This document shows positions 24,408 through 32,246 of a DNA stretch of 34,657 nucleotides, piece by piece. Under the pieces are notes generated by a model. The model was not told the DNA's origin. It made no database searches and saw nothing but the letters and a program-made list of their open reading frames with translations. Source of the stretch: an uncultured Clostridia bacterium. GTDB lineage: Bacteria; Bacillota; Clostridia; Oscillospirales; Ruminococcaceae. A program made the position numbers and the translations under genes. Numbering within the stretch: the stretch's first letter is position 1; each line of letters starts with the position of its first letter. The stretch is from assembly GCA_946617595.1 (NCBI GenBank), contig CAMOKN010000020.1:1-34657 (forward strand), read 5' to 3'.

Positions 24408-24446
24408 AGGCAAAGGCGCTGTCCATATCGGGCGGCGCCTTTCGCC
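24408..24446 (+). promoter_or_regulatory. 5'-leader hairpin with motif AGGCAAAGGCGCTG
   Basis: AAAGGCGC..GCGCCTTT perfect 8-bp core; can extend to a 12-bp stem with one bulge and an ATATCG loop. Confidence 0.6.
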
Positions 24447-24464
24447 GTTATTACGGAAAGAAGC

Positions 24465-25463
24465 GTGCGTGTCATGATAGCTTTGAATGATTATCTGTAC
24501 TCCGGAGATACTGTTCTGAAAATACTGCACCAGTATTCTGCCGACCTGCGCGAGAACGCGAAAAAAACGCGCAATTCCATTGACACCGCGCACAGCAATT
24601 TCCTTGTGCAGATAACAGAAATGCTCGAACACAACGACTTCCTTACCTCGCAGTCCAACCGCATCAAGGAGCTTTACAAGTATATGACCGTGCAGTACCC
24701 CTACCTCGCGTTCACATTCAAGGGCAGAATAAAGTCTCTGATACGCGCGGAGGAAAAGTTCAACGGCTACATCGTGGAATACATATATGACTACTTCCGC
24801 GAAAACAGGAAGCTTCCCAGCGAGACCGAGATCAAGAGCAAGCTGCAGTGTTTCCGTGATCTTGTGGCATACAGAATAGTTATATCACTTCCGAAATGCC
24901 ACCTTAAAGACGGCGAGAACAGAGAAGAAACCGAGCTGAAGCTGCTGTACGAGGTCGCGGACATACTCCCGGATTTCCTCGAAGAACGTGGATTTACCGC
25001 CGAGCTTTCGGGGCTACCGGAGAGCGAACATTCCGGTCGGTTGGCAGAAAAGGTGCGTCCATACTACCGGGACTATATTGCAAACAGCCGTCCTTTTGGC
25101 TATCAGTCACTGCATATAACGCTGTATGATAACTTTGCCCGCTGCTACACAGAGGTGCAACTCCGCACGAAGGATATGGATGACAATGCCGAGATCGGTG
25201 AAGCCAACCATTTTGGCTACGAAAAGCGGCAGGAATCCTCGCGGACCCGCCGCGAAGCGATACCGGAGGGCAAGTGCGTATGGTTCGACGAGGCGTATGA
25301 GCGTGTGCGGAGATTGCAGGAGATAGAACTGTCAAAAGTCGATGTGAATATGTTCCGCGCGGCAGACAATTTTCTTATCAATGACGGGTGCGGACTGTTC
25401 CGCGGGCGGCAGATATTGCCGTTCGAGCACCTGTCGAGATTTCAGAATGACCTTATAGATTAG
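24465..25463 (+). CDS. RelA/SpoT nucleotidyltransferase-domain protein (putative small alarmone synthetase)
   Basis: FKGRIKSLIRAEEKF, FRDLVAYRIVISLP, FGYQSLHITLYDN, TEVQLRTKDMDDNAEIGEANHFGYEK. Confidence 0.82.
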   Translation: MRVMIALNDYLYSGDTVLKILHQYSADLRENAKKTRNSIDTAHSNFLVQITEMLEHNDFLTSQSNRIKELYKYMTVQYPYLAFTFKGRIKSLIRAEEKFNGYIVEYIYDYFRENRKLPSETEIKSKLQCFRDLVAYRIVISLPKCHLKDGENREETELKLLYEVADILPDFLEERGFTAELSGLPESEHSGRLAEKVRPYYRDYIANSRPFGYQSLHITLYDNFARCYTEVQLRTKDMDDNAEIGEANHFGYEKRQESSRTRREAIPEGKCVWFDEAYERVRRLQEIELSKVDVNMFRAADNFLINDGCGLFRGRQILPFEHLSRFQNDLID

Positions 25464-25481
25464 ACAAAGGAGTGACCTCTT

Positions 25482-26258
25482 ATGTACAAAGGAGACATGC
25501 TGTACAGGTGCAGCGAAGAAAGAATAAAAGAAACGCTGTCCGGACTGAAAAAGCATAAGGACAGCAGAAAATACATAATAACACGGCTTGAAACGTTGTG
25601 TTTCAAGCCGGAGACGGACGACCTCGGAAATGTGTATGTCACCCTGTCCGGCAGTTCACCGGACAGCAAGAAAATAGTCCTGTCCTGCTCCGACAGCAGC
25701 GACAATGCGGGTGTCTGTACTGCGCTCGAAATAATCGAAACGCTGGAAGCCGAGGAAATAACGCTTACTCACGCGCTGACAGTCCTGCTGTGGAATGACG
25801 AACCCGCAGTAGATGAATGGGAGCTTCTCCCCGCAATGGGTGCGCTTTGTCTGGAATATCTGCCGGAAGAGATACGCGGTGACTACAAGGACTTAAAGCC
25901 GAAAAAGTCCGCTAAGGGCAGCAAGCAAAACCGGCTGAACACTCACGATCACCGATTTATGTTTGAAGTGCATACGGCAGTGGTGCCTGATAGGATAGCC
26001 GTTGCTGACATTGTTACAGCATCGGTGGGACGTCCGGATTTCCGCTTCAACGAGAAGCTGACAAAGCTCACCGAGGACAGCGCGGCGTTATGTGGTATAA
26101 ACACTGAAAAGCTGCACTACTCGCCTGACCGTGACACATGGATAGCGGCAAATATGCTGCCGACAGCGGTGATACTTGTGAGCTCTGATGATACAAGAAA
26201 ATACGCGGACGCAGCGACTGTGCTGCTGAACGCGGTATTGCAGGCGGACAAGAGTTAA
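25482..26258 (+). CDS. Degenerate M20-like protein (paralogue of 21763-23025, lid domain absent)
   Basis: LYRCSEERIKE..ETDDLGNVYVTLSGSSPDSKKIVLSCSDSS...LLWNDEPAV...FMFEVHTAVVP...NMLPTAVILVSSDD; metal-ligand motifs altered. Confidence 0.75.
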   Translation: MYKGDMLYRCSEERIKETLSGLKKHKDSRKYIITRLETLCFKPETDDLGNVYVTLSGSSPDSKKIVLSCSDSSDNAGVCTALEIIETLEAEEITLTHALTVLLWNDEPAVDEWELLPAMGALCLEYLPEEIRGDYKDLKPKKSAKGSKQNRLNTHDHRFMFEVHTAVVPDRIAVADIVTASVGRPDFRFNEKLTKLTEDSAALCGINTEKLHYSPDRDTWIAANMLPTAVILVSSDDTRKYADAATVLLNAVLQADKS

Positions 26259-27607
26259 TGGAGGAATACATGAAAGAAATAACCACCCCGGATTTTACCG
26301 AAGCTATCGGCAACGCAAACGAGATAAACGAGCTGCTGCGGCGATACGGCGTGAAATTCGGAATATACAAAAACGGCGAATTCAGGGAGCAGTTCTTCCC
26401 CTTCGACCCGATACCGAGAGTTATTGACGCGGAGCAGTTTGCGGATATCGAGAAAGGCCTGATACAGCGTGTTGACGCGCTCAACAGCTTTCTGTACGAC
26501 ATCTACCATGACAAGAAGATAGTGCGTGACGGCATTATCCCGGAGGATTTCATCTATATTTCATCGGGCTACCTTGCGCAATGCGAGGGCATAACTCCCA
26601 AAAACAAGATATACAGCCACATTTCCGGAATTGATCTCGTGCAGGGCAAGGACGGCGAGTGGTACATTCTCGAAGACAATCTGCGTATCCCGTCCGGTGC
26701 ATCTTACCCGCTGATAGCAAGAGAGCTGACGAGAATTGCAAGCCCCGATGCGTTCCGCAAGAACAACATCGTCGATAACCGCAACTACGCCGACCTGCTC
26801 CGGGAGACAATGGAGTATGTGAACTGCGGCGGTGTGAGGGCGATACTCACCCCCGGAAGATACAACGCGGCATATTTCGAGCACTCATATCTCGCGGAGC
26901 ATACCGGCTCCATACTTGTCAGAAGCGACGAGCTGTTTGTTGAAAATAATATCTTATGGCACAAGACCTACTCCGGCGAAAAGACCCGGATAGGCGTGCT
27001 GTACAGGAGGATTTCCGACGAATATCTCGACCCGCTCACATTCCTGCCAGAATCGCTTATCGGCATACCGAACCTAATGGAAGCTTACCGCTCCGGAAAT
27101 GTAGGCATCATTAACGCTCCTGGCAACGGTGTCGCGGACGACAAGGGCATTTACTATTTCGTGCCGAAGATGATAAAATACTATCTCGGCGAGGAACCGA
27201 TACTGAAAAACGCGCCGACCTACCTGCCCTTCTACGAGGACGACAGGAAATACGTCATCGACAATCTGAGCAGGCTGGTGATAAAAGATGTCGCGGAAGC
27301 GGGCGGTTACGGCGTGGTGTTCGGCAGTGACCTGACCGCCGAAAAGCTGGGCGACCTTAAAGATATGATACTGTCGCAGCCGAGAAGATTTATCGCGCAG
27401 GAGGTCATCGACTTCCTCGATCTGCCGATACTCGACGAGGGTGAAACAGTAATGCGTAAGGCAGACCTGAGAGCGTTCGTGCTTTCGGGTGAAACAACAA
27501 GGGTTTGGGCATCGGGACTTACGCGCTTTTCTCGCAACCCCGATTCCTTCGTAGTAAACTCATCACAAGGAGGAGGCTTTAAAGATACATGGGTACGATC
27601 TCTTTAG
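26258..27607 (+). CDS. Circularly permuted ATP-grasp (DUF404/DUF407-type) ligase
   Basis: DLVQGKDGEWYILEDNLRIPSGASYPLIARELT, VIKDVAEAGGYGVVFG, KADLRAFVLSG..VWASGLTRFSRNPDSFVVNSSQGGGFKDTWV. Confidence 0.92.
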   Translation: MEEYMKEITTPDFTEAIGNANEINELLRRYGVKFGIYKNGEFREQFFPFDPIPRVIDAEQFADIEKGLIQRVDALNSFLYDIYHDKKIVRDGIIPEDFIYISSGYLAQCEGITPKNKIYSHISGIDLVQGKDGEWYILEDNLRIPSGASYPLIARELTRIASPDAFRKNNIVDNRNYADLLRETMEYVNCGGVRAILTPGRYNAAYFEHSYLAEHTGSILVRSDELFVENNILWHKTYSGEKTRIGVLYRRISDEYLDPLTFLPESLIGIPNLMEAYRSGNVGIINAPGNGVADDKGIYYFVPKMIKYYLGEEPILKNAPTYLPFYEDDRKYVIDNLSRLVIKDVAEAGGYGVVFGSDLTAEKLGDLKDMILSQPRRFIAQEVIDFLDLPILDEGETVMRKADLRAFVLSGETTRVWASGLTRFSRNPDSFVVNSSQGGGFKDTWVRSL

Positions 27608-28278
27608 AACACAGCGATTGTCTTTACTGGCTCGGAAGATACACCGAGAGGGTGTTCACGACATTGAAGGCGTTGCAGGAAACCTACGACAATATGCTCG
27701 ACAAAAACATAGGTTACGAGGAATATCTCGGGTACTTCGACTTGCCCGATAATTACGATAACAGCGGTGAATTTCTGCGCAGCTTCTTATTCGACAAGGG
27801 GAATTTCAGCTCCGTTGCATACAGCCTTGAACGCGCTTACGACAACGGCATAGTTCTGCGGGAGGACATCTCCACCGAAGCATTTTCGTTTTTGCAGGTG
27901 GCGAAGGACACGCTGAAAAACGCGGAGAACGCAAAGAACACACGGTTCGCGCTGCTGCCGCTGGAGGACGTTCTGTACGGCTTCTGGGGCTGCATTGCCG
28001 ACAACATCTACGACGAGGAAATAAAGAACATCATCTACTGCGGCAAGTCAACGGAACGGCTCGACCTGTACCTACGCATGAAATATCCCTATGACGAGGT
28101 GAACAAGGAGTTTGAGCGGCTGTGCATACGTCTGCACCGGGTACCGAAGAATACGCCCTACCGCTACAACACGAAATTCCTGTCCGATCTCGTTGAGATA
28201 ATCGGAGAAGAAAACGAGTACGATCTCAATTCCGGCAAGGCTGTATCGAGCCTTGAAAGACTGTTTGAAAGCGCTTGA
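27589..28278 (+). CDS. Alpha-E domain protein
   Basis: LEHSDCLYWLGRYTERVFTTLKALQETYDNML; directly follows the ATP-grasp gene with overlap. Confidence 0.88.
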   Translation: MGTISLEHSDCLYWLGRYTERVFTTLKALQETYDNMLDKNIGYEEYLGYFDLPDNYDNSGEFLRSFLFDKGNFSSVAYSLERAYDNGIVLREDISTEAFSFLQVAKDTLKNAENAKNTRFALLPLEDVLYGFWGCIADNIYDEEIKNIIYCGKSTERLDLYLRMKYPYDEVNKEFERLCIRLHRVPKNTPYRYNTKFLSDLVEIIGEENEYDLNSGKAVSSLERLFESA

Positions 28279-28288
28279 CGGGGGTAAT

Positions 28289-29068
28289 ATGAAAAGGATA
28301 GATTTCTATTTTTCAACGAAGCTGACATTTGACGATTATGTTCACGAGCATTCCTTCGCGCTGCGGGTGATACCGCCCGAAACGAGAACGCAGCATATCG
28401 TGAATTGCGAACTCAGCATCTCCCCGATAACTGCGGTCAACCAGACTGTTGATGCCTTCGGGAACAATGTCACCGCAGGCTACATAAAAGGCGACCACAG
28501 GTTTCTCGATTTTGAGATACGAGGAACTGCCGAAACGTACTGCTCACGGCATAACACCGACTATATGCCGTGCTATCTCTATCAGTCGCATTTTACAAAG
28601 CCGTCGGACGAACTGAAAGCGCTTTATGAGCAGGCTGCAGCGGTACTGCAAACAGAGAATGTTTCCGACAAAGTAGCGCATTTTTCGGAGGTGCTTTCCA
28701 ACAATTTCACCTATCAAAAAAACGTGACAACTGCACACACCACGGCTGCGGAAGCATTCGCGGCAGGAGCGGGTGTGTGTCAGGATTTCTCGCACATAAT
28801 GCTGTCGCTGCTGCGAATGGACGGCATACCCTGCCGGTATATCGCGGGGCTTGCGTTCTGCGACGGTGAGACCCACGCATGGGTAGAGTATTTCGAGGAC
28901 GGCTGCTGGAAAGGCTTTGACCCGGCGAACAACTGTCCGGTGAACGAGGACTATCTTGTGCTGTCGCAGGGTCGTGATTTCGACGACTGCGCAATAGACC
29001 GCGGCGTTATGTTCGGAAGTTATACCAGACAGCTCCAACTCGTGCGCTCGGTGATGAAAGCAGGTTGA
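28289..29068 (+). CDS. Transglutaminase-like cysteine protease/ligase
   Basis: GVCQDFSHIMLSLLRMDGIPCRYIAGL...THAWVEYFEDGCWKGFDPANN; C-H-D triad intact. Start at 28289 after GGGGG. Confidence 0.9.
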   Translation: MKRIDFYFSTKLTFDDYVHEHSFALRVIPPETRTQHIVNCELSISPITAVNQTVDAFGNNVTAGYIKGDHRFLDFEIRGTAETYCSRHNTDYMPCYLYQSHFTKPSDELKALYEQAAAVLQTENVSDKVAHFSEVLSNNFTYQKNVTTAHTTAAEAFAAGAGVCQDFSHIMLSLLRMDGIPCRYIAGLAFCDGETHAWVEYFEDGCWKGFDPANNCPVNEDYLVLSQGRDFDDCAIDRGVMFGSYTRQLQLVRSVMKAG

Positions 29069-30024
29069 AAGAGGTGAATGAAATGGTCAGCACAGTCGCA
29101 AAGGCGGCACTTGGGGTAAACGAAAATCTGATAATACAGAAAAGGCGGCTAAGAAACGGGGTAACGCCGAAGCGCATCAGCATTGTCACCGGCACTCACG
29201 GCGACGAGCTTGAAGGGCAGTATCTCGCCTATCTTATCGGCAGCTTTCTTGACAAAAATCTCGACAGGCTGAACGGTATCGTTGACATTTACCCGGCGCT
29301 CAACCCACTGGGGATAGACTCCATAAGTCGCGGGATACCGATGTTCGACCTCGATATGAACCGTGTCTTTCCGGGCTCGAAGGACGGCACAATGGCAGAG
29401 GTGATATGCTCGTCGATAGTGGAGGATCTGCTGGGCTCTGATGTCTGCATAGATGTACATTCCAGCAACATCTTCCTGCGCGAGATACCGCAGATAAGAA
29501 TAAGTGTTCCGACTGCCGGAACGCTCGTTCCTTACGCGAAGATGATGAACGTGGACTTTATATGGGTGCATGAATCGGCGACCGTGCTCGAATCCACCCT
29601 TGCTCATACTCTCAACACCCGCGGCGTAAAAACACTTGTCGTGGAAATGGGTGTCGGTATGCGGATAACAAAGGAGTACGGCGAACAGCTGCTTGACGGA
29701 GTGCTCAATCTTATGAAGCAGCTCGGAATGTGGCTCGCCAATGCGCCGGAAGTGCGTGAGCCGATACTCTCTGTTGGCAGAGATGTGGGATTTGTAAATT
29801 CTGACGCGGCGGGAGGTTTCGTGCCATGTGCGCAGTTCGGAGATACCGTCCGGAAGGGCAACCATATCGGAGATGTGCTTGACCCGCTCACCGGAACAGT
29901 CACCGAGAAAGTCGAAGCGATATGTGACGGACTTATTTTCACGCTGCGGGAATATCCGATAGTTTACGGCGGTTCGCTGCTTGCGAGAATACTTATGCCG
30001 GAGAAGGGAGAGAATGCGGAATGA
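29065..30024 (+). CDS. Succinylglutamate desuccinylase/aspartoacylase-family M14-like deacylase (ligands intact)
   Basis: TGTHGDELEGQ (HxxE), CIDVHSSN (H), VVEMGVG (E). Confidence 0.88.
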   Translation: MKEVNEMVSTVAKAALGVNENLIIQKRRLRNGVTPKRISIVTGTHGDELEGQYLAYLIGSFLDKNLDRLNGIVDIYPALNPLGIDSISRGIPMFDLDMNRVFPGSKDGTMAEVICSSIVEDLLGSDVCIDVHSSNIFLREIPQIRISVPTAGTLVPYAKMMNVDFIWVHESATVLESTLAHTLNTRGVKTLVVEMGVGMRITKEYGEQLLDGVLNLMKQLGMWLANAPEVREPILSVGRDVGFVNSDAAGGFVPCAQFGDTVRKGNHIGDVLDPLTGTVTEKVEAICDGLIFTLREYPIVYGGSLLARILMPEKGENAE

Positions 30025-30944
30025 GAAAAGAAATACTGTATTCGCTCCGTTCGCCTTACCGCGAGCAGCTTGACATTGTAGGCTACAAATTCGGCAGCGG
30101 ACGGAAATGCGCCGCGATAGTCGGTGCCTTGCGCGGCAACGAGATACAGCAGATGTATGTGTGCAGCCGAATGATCGCGGAGCTGAGAGCCCTCGAAGAA
30201 AAAGGCTGCATTACCGAGGGAATTGAAATAATGGTCGTACCGTGCGTGAACTTTTACTCAATGAACATCGGAAAGCGCTTCTGGGCAATGGACAACACCG
30301 ATATAAACCGGATGTTCCCCGGCTATGAGCTGGGCGAGACCACACAGCGCATAGCGGACGGGCTTTTCAAGAACCTGCAGGGCTATGAGTACGGTATGCA
30401 GCTTGCAAGCTTCTATCAGCAGGGCAACTTTCTGCCCCACGTCAAGATGATGAACACGGGCTTTACCGATCCCGATATAATGAGGAATTTCGGCTTGCAG
30501 TTCGGTATTATCCGCAAGCCTCGTCCCTACGACACCACTACGCTCAACTACAACTGGCAGGTGTGGGAAACAAAGGCATTCTCTGTTTATACCAACGCCA
30601 CCGATACGATAGACGAGATTTCCGCGGACGAGGCAGTGTGCGCGATACTGCGCTTTCTCGGCAACATAGGCGCGGTGATCGTGAATGTACGTCCCGGCTA
30701 CAATACCGCTATCGTGAACGAGATCAACACCCGAAATGTGCAGTCGAAAGCGGCAGGCATCTACATCGGGCTTGCAAAGGTCGGAAAGACTGTCGCAGCA
30801 GGAGATGTTCTCGGCAAGGTCACAGACCCCTTCGAGGGGACTGTCAAAGCCGAGGTCACTTCGCCCGTGCCCGGCATAGTTTATTTCGAGTACAAAAGCC
30901 CGCTGATAAACGAAAATACAGTGTGCTGCAAGATAATACAGTAA
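30021..30944 (+). CDS. AstE/AspA-like M14 homologue with altered metal-ligand positions
   Basis: VGALRGNEIQQ in place of GTHGDELEG; YGMQLASFY in place of CIDVHSSNIF; C-terminal GKVTDPFEGTVKAEVTSPVPGIVYFEYKSPLI beta domain. Confidence 0.85.
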   Translation: MRKEILYSLRSPYREQLDIVGYKFGSGRKCAAIVGALRGNEIQQMYVCSRMIAELRALEEKGCITEGIEIMVVPCVNFYSMNIGKRFWAMDNTDINRMFPGYELGETTQRIADGLFKNLQGYEYGMQLASFYQQGNFLPHVKMMNTGFTDPDIMRNFGLQFGIIRKPRPYDTTTLNYNWQVWETKAFSVYTNATDTIDEISADEAVCAILRFLGNIGAVIVNVRPGYNTAIVNEINTRNVQSKAAGIYIGLAKVGKTVAAGDVLGKVTDPFEGTVKAEVTSPVPGIVYFEYKSPLINENTVCCKIIQ

Positions 30945-30946
30945 AC

Positions 30947-32230
30947 GTGAAAATATATTTAAGATCACTGCCCCCTGTCGGGGCAAGAATAATAAAATCA
31001 GCTGCTGCGGTCGCACTTTGTATGGCAGTGTATTTTACCCGAACGCTGCTGCCCATAGGTAACGGAATATCGTTTTACAGCGCGCTTGCCGCATTATGGT
31101 GTATGCAGCCATACGCGGACACGACAAAAAACAATGCTTATCAGCGCACCGCCGGAACATTCATTGGTGCAGCTTACGGGCTCGTATTTCTGCTTGCGAT
31201 GCGCTCGGCAAGCGTCACAGAACCGATATGGGTATTTTTATCCGCAAGCGTAATGATAATCCCCGTCATATACACTACCGTTGTGGCAGACAAACGGAAT
31301 GCGTCCTTTTTCTCATGTGTCGTGTTTCTGAGCATTGCGCTTACACATTCGTTTGACGATGACCCGTATATGTTTGTGCTGAACAGGGTAATAGACACAC
31401 TTATAGGCATCATAGTCGGCGTAGGCATAAACGACTTTCATCTTCCCGTGAAGCACGACAACGAAACGCTGTATATAAGCGGGATAGATGATGTCCTCAT
31501 ATCCTCCGACAGGCACAATATCCGCTACAGCAAGGTCGAGCTCAACAGGCTTATAAAGAGTGGTGTCAGGTTTACCGTTTCCACCGTGAGAACGCCGGCG
31601 GAACTTATGTCTTTAATGGACGGCGTAGAGCTTGAACTGCCCGTGATAGTAATGGACGGAGCTGCGGTCTATGACATCAGGGAAAAGCAGTACAAGGATA
31701 TGGTGTTCCTTCCTTCCGAAATATGTGCGGAAGCGGAAAAGATAATATCAGAAAGCGGTCTGCATTGCTTTGTGAACTCAATGCTTGACACGACTTTGCT
31801 GATATATTATGGCGAGCTTACGAACAGCGCCGAGATTGACCTGTATGAGACTCACAGGCACTCGCCTTTCAGGAATTACGTTCGCTCCGATCTCAGGCGA
31901 TATGATGAAAAGGTGCTGTATCTTACCGTGCTTGCGGAGAATGACGCTATTCTGAGCCTTGAAAATAAACTGCGGGCTGAACTCGGTGACAGAGCCAAAA
32001 TAACCGTGTCCGGCTCGGAATACGACGGCTTTCTTTATCTCAAGGTGTTCTCGGTGAATGCGGCAAAAAAAGAAATGATAAAGAAGCTGAAAGAATACAC
32101 CGGAGCTGACAGGACAGTTACCTTCGGCAGCATCAAGGGCGAATATGATGTATATATCGGTGACGGCGGCGGGAACGCGACTGTAAAGAAGCTGAAAAAG
32201 CTGTGGCGAAGCGGTTCGCCGCACTTATAA
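30947..32230 (+). CDS. Membrane (FUSC/aromatic acid exporter-like) N-terminus fused to a HAD/Cof-like C-terminus
   Basis: GTG start NVKIYLRSLPPVGARIIKSAAAVALCMAVYFTRTLLP... hydrophobic helices to about residue 160; then HAD-like VELPVIVMDGAAVYDIREKQY. Confidence 0.75.
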   Translation: MKIYLRSLPPVGARIIKSAAAVALCMAVYFTRTLLPIGNGISFYSALAALWCMQPYADTTKNNAYQRTAGTFIGAAYGLVFLLAMRSASVTEPIWVFLSASVMIIPVIYTTVVADKRNASFFSCVVFLSIALTHSFDDDPYMFVLNRVIDTLIGIIVGVGINDFHLPVKHDNETLYISGIDDVLISSDRHNIRYSKVELNRLIKSGVRFTVSTVRTPAELMSLMDGVELELPVIVMDGAAVYDIREKQYKDMVFLPSEICAEAEKIISESGLHCFVNSMLDTTLLIYYGELTNSAEIDLYETHRHSPFRNYVRSDLRRYDEKVLYLTVLAENDAILSLENKLRAELGDRAKITVSGSEYDGFLYLKVFSVNAAKKEMIKKLKEYTGADRTVTFGSIKGEYDVYIGDGGGNATVKKLKKLWRSGSPHL

Positions 32231-32246
32231 ACAAGGAGAAAGTTAA

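Noticed and set aside
30563-30946. Upstream extension of the membrane-HAD ORF (555-aa call)
   Set aside because: The first 128 codons are an alternative frame of the preceding AstE-like gene; the GTG at 30947 gives a sensible N-terminus.
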